From positions 1 through 44,264 of the IMG/VR virus record IMGVR_UViG_3300045968_000057: a stretch of 44,264 bases of DNA; one strand, written 5' to 3'. Both the position numbers and the translations under genes were made by a program. The notes below the pieces were generated by a model. It saw only the letters and a list, made by a program, of their open reading frames with translations. It had not been told where the DNA came from and ran no database searches. This stretch comes from a virus. Shown piece after piece: positions 30,872 to 39,184 of the stretch (positions are counted from its first letter, which is position 1; each line of letters begins with the position of its first letter).

Positions 30872-30921
30872 GCTTCCCTCCTCGCCTGCGCCAGATGCTT
30901 GAGTTGGTCGAGGGTTCTCAT
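30868..30921 (-). CDS. 17-codon mosaic frame
   Basis: This frame starts like the 30369-30698 gene (ten identical residues) and ends like the 31022-31504 gene (Ala-Gln-Ala-Arg-Arg-Glu-Ala). It has ATGA overlaps on both sides. It looks like a recombination remnant, the fused start and end of two neighbours, rather than a functional protein, although it may couple translation. Confidence 0.35.
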   Translation of the reverse strand: MRTLDQLKHLAQARREA

Positions 30922-31022
30922 TGCGGTTTTACCCAGCCGAACCCGATAGCCCAAAAAAGCAAGCCCGCTACGGTAAAGAATCCAGCGAAGAAAAACGCCA
31001 TAAGTCGCCACAACTCCATCAT
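30918..31022 (-). CDS. Small single-span membrane protein (34 aa)
   Basis: The ATG at 31022 overlaps the upstream TAA (TAATG); a second ATG follows immediately. The 34-residue product is one transmembrane helix rich in Phe, Trp and Gly ('FFFAGFFTVAGLLFWAIGFG') with a short charged tail. No family is recognised. Small membrane peptides are frequent in this genome (see 34230-34426, 40064-40192 and 43818-43916). Confidence 0.5.
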   Translation of the reverse strand: MMELWRLMAFFFAGFFTVAGLLFWAIGFGWVKPQ

Positions 31023-31504
31023 TACGCTTCCCTCCTCGCCTGTGCGATCTCATCCGGCGACGGCTTCCAACGCCTGACTTCCCCGGTCGGCACCCGCACC
31101 GCGCCCGCGCTCTTGATTCCCGCGAGCCCGGCGTCCGTAATCCCCGACGTCGGCCGCGCCGCCCCGGCCGGCCCCAGTGGCGGCATGGCAAGCCCGGTCG
31201 CTCGCGCTACCGCACCCGAGAGCCCGCCTGGTCCGTTCGGGTCCACGGCCAGCATCGGGCTCCGGCGATTGGCCTCCTTCGCCCGGTCTTTCTGCTGCCG
31301 CTTCTCCGTGTAGACCGGCTCCACGAACGCATCCGAGCGCTTGGCGATCCCGCGCGAGATGTTGGGCGGGCTGAACAACCGGATAATCTTTTTCGTCCCG
31401 CACACGGGGCACCGCGTCGCATTCACGGGGAGGTCGTAGACCGTGGCCCCCTTCGCGGTCTTGCACGTCTTGGAGTTGCAGGCGAAGTCAGCGTGGGGTT
31501 TCAT
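31022..31504 (-). CDS. Zinc-ribbon phage protein
   Basis: The 160-residue product has 'DFACNSKTCKTAKG' and, about 18 residues later, 'TRCPVCGTKKIIRLF', four cysteines in the FmdB-like zinc-ribbon spacing found in many phage proteins near terminase genes. The rest is Pro/Gly/Ala-rich and probably disordered. The start overlaps the end of a 36-codon frame. Function of the family is unknown; nucleic-acid contact is likely. Confidence 0.65.
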   Translation of the reverse strand: MKPHADFACNSKTCKTAKGATVYDLPVNATRCPVCGTKKIIRLFSPPNISRGIAKRSDAFVEPVYTEKRQQKDRAKEANRRSPMLAVDPNGPGGLSGAVARATGLAMPPLGPAGAARPTSGITDAGLAGIKSAGAVRVPTGEVRRWKPSPDEIAQARREA

Positions 31505-31611
31505 AGCTTGCTACACCCTTGGGAGTTGAACACACCAGCTTTCGCCAATGTGAACTTGGCGGGGCGCCCGGCCAATATCCTGACGTGGGGGTGTAGCAAG
31601 GTGGATATCAT
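31501..31611 (-). CDS. Possible 36-aa peptide after terL
   Basis: An ATG overlaps the terL stop (ATGA) and the TGA overlaps the ATG of the zinc-ribbon gene, so the frame fills the gap exactly. The peptide is basic with no recognised family. The same bases form a strong three-way-junction RNA (31507-31600), so the frame may be incidental to a structured RNA, or both may be used. Confidence 0.4.
   Translation of the reverse strand: MISTLLHPHVRILAGRPAKFTLAKAGVFNSQGCSKL
31507..31600 (-). ncRNA. Predicted structured RNA between terL and zinc-ribbon gene
   Basis: On the minus strand CTTGCTACACCC (from 31600) pairs perfectly over 12 bp with GGGTGTAGCAAG (to 31507). Inside lie a 5-bp hairpin TTGGC/GCCAA and a 9-bp hairpin (CACATTGGC with GCTGGTGTG, including G-U pairs) closed by a GAAA tetraloop. 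An alternative hairpin CGCCAA/TTGGCG could replace these two. The outer stem ends three bases before the next ATG, so folding would affect its translation. No known class was recognised. Confidence 0.4.
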
Positions 31612-33422
31612 ATCCCTCTCCCTGTCCTCATCACGCGGCCGATGAAGTTTCCCGCGAGCACCGAGAGCACATTGGTCTCTTCGGGTTTCACCATCTTCGG
31701 CGCGAAGCGGCCCTGAATCTCCGGCTGGACGTTCGTGAACCAGTGCTCCACCGCCATCGCCGCCGCGAGCACCCGGCACTCCGAATACTCCCCGCCCGCG
31801 CCCGCCGTGATCACGTCCGCGTCCTGCAACTCGCCGCGCCGCATCGCCTGCAACTCGTCGATCAATTCCGGGGAGCGGATCTCCACGTGCCCGTTCTCGA
31901 GCACGTCGCGGATCTGGTTGAGCAGCCAGGGGCGGAAACTGGCCTGCGACTTCCACTCGACGGCGCGCACGCCTCGGGCGAGAGAATCCGGCCGGCGGAA
32001 GTAGTAATGGCGCACGGCGCCAATCATGTTCTGGAGGTCGTGCTTACCCTGAATCCGCTGGCCCCACCCGCGCTGCTCGAATCGCATGATCTCGTTCAGC
32101 ACGCTAAAGCCGGTCATCTCCACGTCCATCACGAAGTAGACATCTGCGAACGGGCGATTTTGTCGGTATGACCCAGCCAGATGCAAACACGCCCACGCGC
32201 ATCGCACAGTGAGATCACCTCCGGGTACAACGTATTCCGCGACCTGAACAAGTGAATCTGGATACGCTCGCCAGACCTGGACGACATCATCTGGCGCTTC
32301 AGCCGACGAGGAATACGCAGGATGACACGCGACGATGTAGACCCCTTCCGGGTCCGGTTCTTCCCAGACCGTGACGGCGCCGTCTTCTCTCGGGTCGCAC
32401 TTCTCGATTTGCGTGTCATCTAGCCATCTCCCCCATTCGTACTTGTACCCGTGCGGCTTGGGTGCCTGCGCGGCCCCGGCGCGGAGTTGGCGAATGAGCG
32501 CCGGCCGGAAGAACTTGTTGCCGAAGGATTGGAAGGCGTCCTCGGGCAGGTTCGGGTGCTCCTGCGCCATCATGGCCTCGTCGCCGTGCATGTCCTCCGC
32601 TAGCTTCCATCGGTACCAGACGAGGTATTCGGGCGGTAACTCAACTCCATAGATTTCCGCCACAGCACGGACCCAGAGTCGCTCATCATCGCTAAGTCGA
32701 TCGCTGCCGTAAATGTCCCAGACAGCGCGATTGGCGTGCTCAACGTAATTGAGACTGTGCCGCCAGGCAGGGATAAAGATACGCCGTGTAGTAGCGGAGT
32801 GCTCATGCTCCCTCCATGCGGCCCACAGGACGCCGTGGCCCTGTGCGGTTGAAGCCCAAGTGTAGAGTCGTCGCGGGTGGCGGTCGGAGCGGGAGGCCCG
32901 CAGGCCCATCACCGCCCGGGGGTCGGTCCAGGCGTCGAACTCGTCGGCGTGGAGGTAGGAGATTCCCTTGCCTCGACCGAGCTTGGTTTTCGTGCCCCTG
33001 GACTTGGTGGCGCTTTGCGACCAAAGCAGGCGCGATCCGTTCGACCAAGCCAGCATGTTGCCGTTATCGACTCGCACTGGTAGCCGAAAGGACTCATCCT
33101 GCACGCTGTAGTACATGCTTCGGATGATGTCGCGTCGGACTTCTCGGTTGTCGTCGTCATCGGCCACCATGATTCCTTGGATGCCTTCATAGCGCTGGGG
33201 CCAGTAGAGGTCCAAGGCGTCGGTGATTGTGGTCAAACCTTGCTGGCGCCCCTTCAGCACCAAGAAGTCATGCACGTCGTTCTCGAGCCCCGCCGCCACT
33301 TCCCGGAGGAAATACTTTTGTGTGGAGTACAGCGTCTTCATCCGGAAGGTGCCCGAGTGATCCTTGGCCGGGATGGCGAGGGCCGTGCAGAACTTTTCAA
33401 AGTTGGCGAGCGGGAATTTCAT
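31608..33422 (-). CDS. terL: Terminase large subunit
   Basis: The 604-residue protein is the DNA-packaging motor. Walker A is 'LKGRQQGLTT' (residues 56-65) and Walker B 'ISYLHADE' (154-161), in the N-terminal ATPase. The C-terminal RNase-H-like nuclease region follows from about residue 360 ('VYIVACHPAYSSS', then 'VYFVMDVEMTG'). Two acidic positions usual in this nuclease look altered: His367 stands where the first Asp is expected, and the last motif has Ser-Glu-Cys in place of the common Asp-Asp. The gene overlaps small genes on both sides. Length is typical. Confidence 0.85.
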   Translation of the reverse strand: MKFPLANFEKFCTALAIPAKDHSGTFRMKTLYSTQKYFLREVAAGLENDVHDFLVLKGRQQGLTTITDALDLYWPQRYEGIQGIMVADDDDNREVRRDIIRSMYYSVQDESFRLPVRVDNGNMLAWSNGSRLLWSQSATKSRGTKTKLGRGKGISYLHADEFDAWTDPRAVMGLRASRSDRHPRRLYTWASTAQGHGVLWAAWREHEHSATTRRIFIPAWRHSLNYVEHANRAVWDIYGSDRLSDDERLWVRAVAEIYGVELPPEYLVWYRWKLAEDMHGDEAMMAQEHPNLPEDAFQSFGNKFFRPALIRQLRAGAAQAPKPHGYKYEWGRWLDDTQIEKCDPREDGAVTVWEEPDPEGVYIVACHPAYSSSAEAPDDVVQVWRAYPDSLVQVAEYVVPGGDLTVRCAWACLHLAGSYRQNRPFADVYFVMDVEMTGFSVLNEIMRFEQRGWGQRIQGKHDLQNMIGAVRHYYFRRPDSLARGVRAVEWKSQASFRPWLLNQIRDVLENGHVEIRSPELIDELQAMRRGELQDADVITAGAGGEYSECRVLAAAMAVEHWFTNVQPEIQGRFAPKMVKPEETNVLSVLAGNFIGRVMRTGRGI

Positions 33423-33916
33423 CCCTTCCCCTGGCTGGCGCGGGCGATGGCGGGGGCGTGCTCGACAATCCGGCAGGCTCGACCATGAGGCGGCTCCTCA
33501 CCTTCTAACCACCGGCACCCACACCATACGCATTCTTTGGCCCCACCTAGAATCGTGCGCGGTGTGCTCAGCGCCCGGATCGCCGCCCAGGCTTCGGTGC
33601 GCTCCTGTTCATCGCGCTCAAACTGTTCACCATACTCCCGACAATTTGTTTTCCACGCCTCTAGCTCCCGCGTCCGCTCCGCGAGGGCCTGCCGTGCTTG
33701 ATCTCGCTGATCCGCCATTTCGACAGCAACGGTCGCCCGATCTTCGGCCCACTGCCTGTTGTCGTCGCGGTCCTTTGCGATCCAGATAATATCTGCGCGG
33801 AGTTTGATTATCTCGTCCTTCGCCTCCGCGAGTTCGGCTTCGAGGGCGGCGATGCGGGCAATTAACATCGCCACGCTTGGGCGCTCGGGCGTGGCGGCGA
33901 ATTCGTCTAGGATCAT
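33419..33916 (-). CDS. Coiled-coil protein with C-terminal zinc knuckle
   Basis: From the ATG at 33916, residues 18-105 form a coiled coil ('AALEAELAEAKDEIIKLRAD'). The C-terminus has 'CVWCGCRWLEGEEPPHGRAC', a Cys-x2-Cys ... His-x3-Cys zinc site. Such proteins are common just upstream of terL and may help terminase recognise DNA, but no small-terminase signature is seen. ATGA overlaps on both sides. Confidence 0.6.
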   Translation of the reverse strand: MILDEFAATPERPSVAMLIARIAALEAELAEAKDEIIKLRADIIWIAKDRDDNRQWAEDRATVAVEMADQRDQARQALAERTRELEAWKTNCREYGEQFERDEQERTEAWAAIRALSTPRTILGGAKECVWCGCRWLEGEEPPHGRACRIVEHAPAIARASQGKG

Positions 33917-34233
33917 CGAAACATCTCCTTTTGCATCTCCGTCATCCCCGCCGCGTCGTCCCATCGGTCGCCGCCGAGGTCCTGACGCCCGCTCAACCGC
34001 TTCGCCTCCGGGTCCTGGTCAAACTGCAACCACAACCACGCCATGCGCTTCGCCCAGTCGGAGACCACCACGCGCCCCGGCCGGGAAGTCGCACGCCACC
34101 ACGCGGCGAGTTGGTCCTTCGTGATGCACTTATACCCCTCCCGGTGCCTCGGATTGACCGGCGTGCACGTACACGCGGGCTTTTCCTGCTTCCAGACCTT
34201 CCGCTCGCGGGCTTCGCGCTCGGATTCGGTCAT
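33913..34233 (-). CDS. Hypothetical protein (106 aa)
   Basis: The ATG at 34233 overlaps the upstream stop. The product is charged and Trp-rich ('LAAWWRATSRPGRVVVSDWA', 'KRMAWLWLQFDQDPEAKRLS'), with a short Cys-Thr-Cys segment near the start. It has the size of a small terminase subunit and lies two genes before terL, but no helix-turn-helix is clear. Confidence 0.55.
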   Translation of the reverse strand: MTESEREARERKVWKQEKPACTCTPVNPRHREGYKCITKDQLAAWWRATSRPGRVVVSDWAKRMAWLWLQFDQDPEAKRLSGRQDLGGDRWDDAAGMTEMQKEMFR

Positions 34234-34337
34234 CTGAAGCCCCTCCACAGCGCTACCAAGAAACACGCGATAAAGATTACGAAGCCAGTGACGAAGAGAG
34301 TTAGCCCGATCTTGATCATGATGTGATCGGGGCTCAT
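34230..34337 (-). CDS. Small single-span membrane protein (35 aa)
   Basis: The ATG at 34337 (Met-Ser-Pro-Asp-His) gives a 35-residue protein with one helix of about 20 hydrophobic residues ('IGLTLFVTGFVIFIACFLVA') and a basic tail. It overlaps both neighbours by four bases. No family is recognised. Confidence 0.5.
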   Translation of the reverse strand: MSPDHIMIKIGLTLFVTGFVIFIACFLVALWRGFR

Positions 34338-34426
34338 CGCCGCACCAGGTACGACCACAGGAGCGCCCACCGATTGCTCGGCCGACCGTAGACCGCGAGC
34401 GCGATGTAGACCGAGGGGATGATCAT
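34334..34426 (-). CDS. Mini-protein (30 aa)
   Basis: ATGA overlaps on both sides define a 30-codon frame beginning Met-Ile-Ile-Pro-Ser-Val. It is weakly hydrophobic with a basic Arg-Arg end. No family is recognised. Support comes from tiling. Confidence 0.4.
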   Translation of the reverse strand: MIIPSVYIALAVYGRPSNRWALLWSYLVRR

Positions 34427-35181
34427 CACGACGCCTCCGCGAGCAGGTCCTGAATGATCGCCAGGTCCACCGTAGACCAGTCCGCATCCGCCGTCGCCAG
34501 GAGCTTCGACAGCCCGCGCTTTACGAGGATCATGTGGACCTGCGACCGCGTGAGTTCCAACTCCCGCCACCGATCCTGCAGCCGCTTGACGAGCGCCGCC
34601 CGCTCATCCTTCTCCTTGAACGAGGCATTGGCTTCATGCGTCATCGCATCCCCGACCTCGGGCGTCATCTCGACCACCTTCGCCTCATCCTTATACATCC
34701 TGACGACCCGCTGCTTGATATCCTCGGGGATGAGGTTCAGGATCGCGTTCCGCATGGCCTTGCTGCCACCCTGCTCGAACCAAAACGGATTCGCCTCCAA
34801 CTCCCCGTTGCGCCGCGTGATGAATTTCGGCTGGCGCTTGAGCTCGACGACGGTATCGAGCCGCTTCTCTTCCTTGTTCTCGCGGATGACCCACCGGGAC
34901 GCGAACGCCTTGAAGTAGGCCGTCTCCGCATCCTCCTTCATGAGCACGATGTCATCCTCGCGGATCACTTCGCCGGTCTTCGCCAACTCCCGCTTGCACG
35001 CTTCGGCCCCGTCCACGCCGAGGCCGTAGATCATCTGGCCGGACTGCTTGAAGGCGTAGACGTACTCGCGCAGGATGGCCCCGCGCGTTAGGCGGTTGGC
35101 GATCGCCGCGTCATCGGCGCGGTCGAACAGCATCAGGGTTTCCGGGTACGGCTTGACCTGTGGTACAGTTGGCTCGTTCAT
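34426..35181 (-). CDS. Hypothetical conserved phage protein, possibly recombination-related
   Basis: The start at 35181 has a very strong GAGGAGGAGG ribosome binding site. The 251-residue product has 'GLGVDGAEACKRELAKTGEV', a central beta region, then 'GGSKAMRNAILNLIPEDIKQ', resembling the 'SKAQRNAI..LIP' helix of phage proteins linked to single-strand annealing and repair. The C-terminal 60 residues are helical. The likeness is suggestive only; no annealing motif is certain. A stem-loop lies in its leader. Confidence 0.5.
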   Translation of the reverse strand: MNEPTVPQVKPYPETLMLFDRADDAAIANRLTRGAILREYVYAFKQSGQMIYGLGVDGAEACKRELAKTGEVIREDDIVLMKEDAETAYFKAFASRWVIRENKEEKRLDTVVELKRQPKFITRRNGELEANPFWFEQGGSKAMRNAILNLIPEDIKQRVVRMYKDEAKVVEMTPEVGDAMTHEANASFKEKDERAALVKRLQDRWRELELTRSQVHMILVKRGLSKLLATADADWSTVDLAIIQDLLAEAS

Positions 35182-35198
35182 GGTCGTCCTCCTCCTCG

Positions 35199-35223
35199 GG
35201 CGCCCGGCTCGTCACCGGGCGCC
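35199..35223. promoter_or_regulatory. 9-bp perfect stem-loop in the leader of the 34426-35181 gene
   Basis: GGCGCCCGG (35199-35207) and CCGGGCGCC (35215-35223) flank a 7-base loop. On the minus strand the stem ends directly before the GAGGAGGAGG ribosome binding site, so it could attenuate or protect the message. It lacks a T-tract on that strand; on the plus strand TTCGTTATTT follows. Confidence 0.5.
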
Positions 35224-35234
35224 TTCGTTATTTA

Positions 35235-35675
35235 CTAGACCGCTCGTATTCCGAGTGTCCGATGGTAGGCGCGCGGCGTGCTGCGCCGACTCTTCGCGGC
35301 CCTGTTCTTCTTCCCGGCGCCGCCCTGATGCCGACCGACCCTGTGCGCTGGGTCTACGGGGCGCAAGTGGTATTCGCCGGGCCGGAAATCCCCGTGGCGA
35401 TCGAATGACACTATCTCGCGATAGATAGACTGCGGAACTCTGTAGCGCGTCGCGGTCCTGCCCCGTACAAAGTACGCCACGGACGGACGGATCACGGCGC
35501 CGTCGAGCGCAAATGCGCGCGTACACGCCCGCGCCATAGCGCAGTTGTCTGGGGCCTTTTTCTTTGACCCCCTGAGATCTGATGTGGCCACGGTTACCCT
35601 AACCCGCCGCTGGCCATCCACAACCCTCCGCACTTTCGGATAAAACCTCTGAACCTGATCGAGTACCGTCTTCAT
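35235..35675 (-). CDS. Basic conserved phage hypothetical protein
   Basis: From the ATG at 35675, behind GAGGAGGAGCG, the 146-residue product contains 'RVTVATSDLRGSKKKAPDNC', 'AMARACTRAFALDGAVI' and 'REIVSFDRHGDFRPGEYHLR', segments I recall from small phage hypothetical proteins of unknown role. The last 35 residues are strongly basic. The domain is probably a small alpha/beta unit; a nucleic-acid role is possible. Confidence 0.6.
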   Translation of the reverse strand: MKTVLDQVQRFYPKVRRVVDGQRRVRVTVATSDLRGSKKKAPDNCAMARACTRAFALDGAVIRPSVAYFVRGRTATRYRVPQSIYREIVSFDRHGDFRPGEYHLRPVDPAHRVGRHQGGAGKKNRAAKSRRSTPRAYHRTLGIRAV

Positions 35676-36325
35676 TCGCTCCTCCTCTTTGTGTGAACTG
35701 CTCGCATCACCCGCGACACCGGCTTCAGATACCACGGCAACTGTTCCGGCAGGTGACGCAACACGTACTTCCGCTCCACGAAATGCGCCCGGTAGATGTA
35801 GCGCACGCCCCGCCGCACGTTCTGTGACCCGTGCTCGCGGGATGGGTCGAACAGCAGGACCGTGCCCATCTTCCCCGGCACCGTGGTCCCGTCGTAGATC
35901 AGCGGGGCCTGATCGGCGTCGCAGGCCTCGAGGTACACGTACACCTTCAGCGCCCGGCAGTTGTCGAAGTCATCCACGTGGAGCGGGAACAGGGGCTCGG
36001 CCGTTACGCCCGAGTAGTCCCAAATGTACTGATTGATGCCCCAGCCCCGGCCGAGGAAGTCATCGGCGATGTGGGCGACGCGCTCGACCACGCCCGTTGC
36101 CGTCGCGAGGCTGTTCCACGCCTTGGCGCGATCGACGCGGCTCGGCGTGATATTGATGCGCCAGCCGCTCTCGGTCTCGTGGACCCGGGCGTAGTCGGCG
36201 TTACGGAGCTTCTGGCCCGTGACGCGGAGGTCGTGGCACACGAGCGGGGAGAGGCGTTCCCCGAGCATCATGATGCCATAATGGCGCAGGCCATAGGTCG
36301 TGTCGAAGTCGGACATGTCGGCCAT
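35672..36325 (-). CDS. 2-oxoglutarate/Fe(II) dioxygenase-like protein
   Basis: The 217-residue product has 'FPLHVDDFDN' (His-x-Asp iron motif), a jelly-roll strand set ('ALKVYVYLEACDADQAPLIY'), and 'LFDPSREHGSQNVRRGVRYI' supplying the distal His and the Arg that would bind 2-oxoglutarate. This His-x-Asp...His...Arg order is that of PhyH/2OG-Fe(II) oxygenases. Substrate is unknown; phage members act on nucleotides, DNA bases or small molecules. It lies in the early part of the leftward operon with ATGA-type overlaps. Confidence 0.6.
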   Translation of the reverse strand: MADMSDFDTTYGLRHYGIMMLGERLSPLVCHDLRVTGQKLRNADYARVHETESGWRINITPSRVDRAKAWNSLATATGVVERVAHIADDFLGRGWGINQYIWDYSGVTAEPLFPLHVDDFDNCRALKVYVYLEACDADQAPLIYDGTTVPGKMGTVLLFDPSREHGSQNVRRGVRYIYRAHFVERKYVLRHLPEQLPWYLKPVSRVMRAVHTKRRSE

Positions 36326-36631
36326 TTACTCCTCCACCTCCCGCACGATCGGGTGATCCTTGCGGATCGTCTCCCAGGCCAGTTGGTTGCCGAAGACAAG
36401 ATGGCACGCCGCCAAAGCCGCCCGGAGCATTTCCACATAATCGCGCACTAGAATCCGGTTGCCGCGATCATGGATCTCCCGATTTAGCGCCTCACTAAGG
36501 CGAGAAATCTCGTCACGCAGGGCGTTAGCCTCGCCGGCCGATTTCATCCCGGCGTCGCGGCCCGGGTTTTCCTTGGGCTCGCGTCCGTGTCCGGACATCT
36601 CGTCCGGCACCATACGGTCGGCGGGGGTCAT
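36326..36631 (-). CDS. Hypothetical helical protein (101 aa)
   Basis: The start overlaps the stop of the regulator gene. The product has a disordered, charged N-terminal third and a helical rest ('ANALRDEISRLSEALNREIH'). No family is recognised. It is the second gene of the leftward operon. Confidence 0.55.
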   Translation of the reverse strand: MTPADRMVPDEMSGHGREPKENPGRDAGMKSAGEANALRDEISRLSEALNREIHDRGNRILVRDYVEMLRAALAACHLVFGNQLAWETIRKDHPIVREVEE

Positions 36632-36828
36632 GCCAGCACCCGCTCTAGCTCTGCCCAGACCTTTTCTCGGATATCTTCGGCCACGCGAGGGTCCCGCGCA
36701 ATGACCCTGGTAAAGGTAGACTGGCTGGTGCCGACCTTGGCCGCCACGTCGATACCCCTCACGCGGCGGGCCTTCATCAGGGTCACTATCGCATAGCGCG
36801 GCTTGTGGCGTATCTTCATGGACCCCAT
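36628..36828 (-). CDS. Small helix-turn-helix regulator
   Basis: The 66-residue product (ATG at 36828, or 36819) has 'GIDVAAKVGTSQSTFTRVIA', a helix-turn-helix with the usual Ala...Gly-x-Ser pattern, then a charged helix. It is the first gene leftward of the divergent control region, exactly where a phage switch regulator lies. It may bind the 85-bp region between the operons or the paired palindromes at 304-340. It could be an excisionase- or Cro-like protein; lysogeny genes are not seen. Confidence 0.65.
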   Translation of the reverse strand: MGSMKIRHKPRYAIVTLMKARRVRGIDVAAKVGTSQSTFTRVIARDPRVAEDIREKVWAELERVLA

Positions 36829-36863
36829 GATGCCACGCGTAAAATTAAATTGCAAGAAAATTA

Positions 36864-36892
36864 TTGACACGCCATCTCCGTTGTGGGATACT
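36864..36892 (+). promoter_or_regulatory. Strong sigma70-type promoter of the rightward operon
   Basis: TTGACA (36864-36869, perfect -35) and GATACT (36887-36892) are 17 bp apart. An AAGGAGG ribosome binding site follows at 36900-36906, seven bases before the ATG at 36914. The leftward regulator gene starts 36 bp upstream of the -35, so the region is compact. No equally good leftward promoter was found. Confidence 0.75.
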
Positions 36893-36913
36893 CTGGGTCA
36901 AGGAGGATCGGAT

Positions 36914-37100
36914 ATGACGACGGACAGGGACAAGGTAGTCGAGGTCAGGACGTACATTCACACGGCCGACATCACCTTCCTCAATGACGACGAGGCGGGC
37001 GCATCGGTCTACGTGCGAGGCGTGGATCGCTGCGGGTGGGAGTTCTCGGGCTTCATGGACCGCGCGGCCCTCGCCCCGATCCTGTTCCCGGAGGGAAACA

Positions 37101-37108
<8 letters not shown>
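36914..37108 (+). CDS. First gene of the rightward operon, hypothetical
   Basis: Placed right after the promoter and AAGGAGG, this 64-residue acidic protein has a small beta-like fold ('KVVEVRTYIHTADITFLNDD', 'SVYVRGVDRCGWEFSGFMDR'). As the first early gene under a strong promoter it may act on the host, as many such small phage proteins do; nothing more specific is visible. It overlaps the next gene by 8 bases. Confidence 0.65.
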
Positions 37109-37822
<714 letters not shown>

Positions 37823-37826
<4 letters not shown>

Positions 37827-39184
37827 CCTTCGACTTCCGCGACCTGTTCATCTTCGAGATGGCGAACAACCACCAGGGCAGCGTGGAGCACGGGAAGAGG
37901 ATCATTCAGGAGATGGCCCGGATCGCCAAAGAGAAGGGCATCCGGGCGGCGGTCAAGTTGCAGTTCCGGGACCTCGACACCTTCGTTCACTCCGTGCCGC
38001 CGAGTAAGCACATCAAGCGATTCCTCGAGACGCGGCTCTCGTGGGATGAGTTCGCCGTGCTCGTCGAGGAGATCCGGAAGAATGACCTTATCACGATGTG
38101 CACGCCGTTCGATGAGGCGTCGGTGGACAAGATTGTGGAGATGGGCATTGAGGTCATCAAGGTCGGCTCGCCGTCCAACAAGGACTGGCCGCTGATTGAG
38201 AAGGTGGCGAAGGCCGGAAAGCCCGTCATCTTCTCCACGGGTGGCCTCACCATGCGGGAGATCGACGACGTGTCGCGTTTCCTCGACTGGGCCAACGTCC
38301 ACCATGCCATCATGCACTGCGTCTCCATCTATCCGACGCCCGCCGAGCACTTCCAGTTGCACCAGATTGGTGCATTGTGCCGACGCTACCCGGACAAGGT
38401 GATCGGGTTCTCGTCGCATGAGGGGAGGTGGCAGCATTCGCCCATTGGCATCGCTTACGCGCAAGGCGCCCGGATCTTTGAGCGCCATGTTGGCATAGAC
38501 ACAACGATGTCCGTCGACCCCAACCCCATATCCCTGAACGCCTACTCTGCGGGGCCGGGTTATGTCGAGCAGTGGATCAGGGATTATCAGAGCGCCCGGA
38601 CCCTCTGCGGCGCCACCGAGCGGCCCGAGTCCCCACCCGAGGAGCAAGCCGCGCTCCAGGAGTTGAGGCGGATTCAGCCTCCGACGCCACGCGATCCCGT
38701 CCAGGAGATCATCTCCCAAGCCGTCTATACCGTCCGGACGATGCTGGCCGAGGCGAAGATCGCGCCCCCGCCCGACTTCAAGTTGGAGCTCTCACACCAT
38801 CACGGGCTCGTGCGCTTCCCCTACGTGGGCGCCACCATCATCAACGTGGTCAACCGGGAGTACTGCAAGAAGTTGATCGTGTTGACGCCAGGGCAGGGGC
38901 ACCCGCGGCACTACCACAACAAGAAGGAGGAGACATTCCAGATCCTCTCTGGGGCTCTAAATGTCACCCTAGATGGTGGCATGCAGACGCTGTGGCCGGG
39001 GGATACCGTAGTTATCAAGCCGGGCGTATGGCACTCATTTACGGCCACTCACATCATGGGCGCCATCATCGAGGAGATCTCCACGACGCACCACAACGAC
39101 GACTCCTTTTACTCCGATCCGCTCATCACGGCACTGAAGCGGGAGGAGCGGAAGACTATCGTGGAGGGGTGGGGAGGGCACTGA
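37823..39184 (+). CDS. neuB: NeuB-family nonulosonic acid synthase fused to a C-terminal cupin
   Basis: The ATG at 37823 overlaps the upstream stop (ATGA), giving 453 residues. Residues 1-265 match NeuB/sialic acid synthases: 'FEMANNHQGS' (catalytic Glu and metal-region Asn-His), 'MCTPFDEASVDKI', 'VIKVGSPSNKD', 'KPVIFSTGGLTMREID', 'HCVSIYPTPAEHFQLHQIG', 'IGFSSHEG' and 'FERHVGID'. These enzymes join phosphoenolpyruvate to an N-acyl-hexosamine. Residues about 350-440 are a cupin: 'HPRHYHNKKEETFQILSGAL', 'PGDTVVIKPGVWHSF'. The usual C-terminal SAF domain is absent. Upstream of the NeuA-like gene; together they would make an activated nonulosonic acid. Confidence 0.8.

Larger units (their letters stand above)
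30670..30921. repeat. 29-bp direct repeat encoding a duplicated gene start
   Basis: The same 29 bases occur at 30670-30698 and 30893-30921 and encode, on the minus strand, the identical N-terminus Met-Arg-Thr-Leu-Asp-Gln-Leu-Lys-His-Leu. A second shared stretch, about 20 bases with two differences, links the 3' ends of the genes ending at 30868 and 31022. Together they look like scars of a small duplication or recombination that inserted two genes. Confidence 0.85.

Noticed and set aside
31507-31600. A tRNA, suggested by the segment GTTCAACTC near a stem
   Set aside because: The T-arm pairing and acceptor/anticodon arms do not form; the alternative three-way junction pairs far better.
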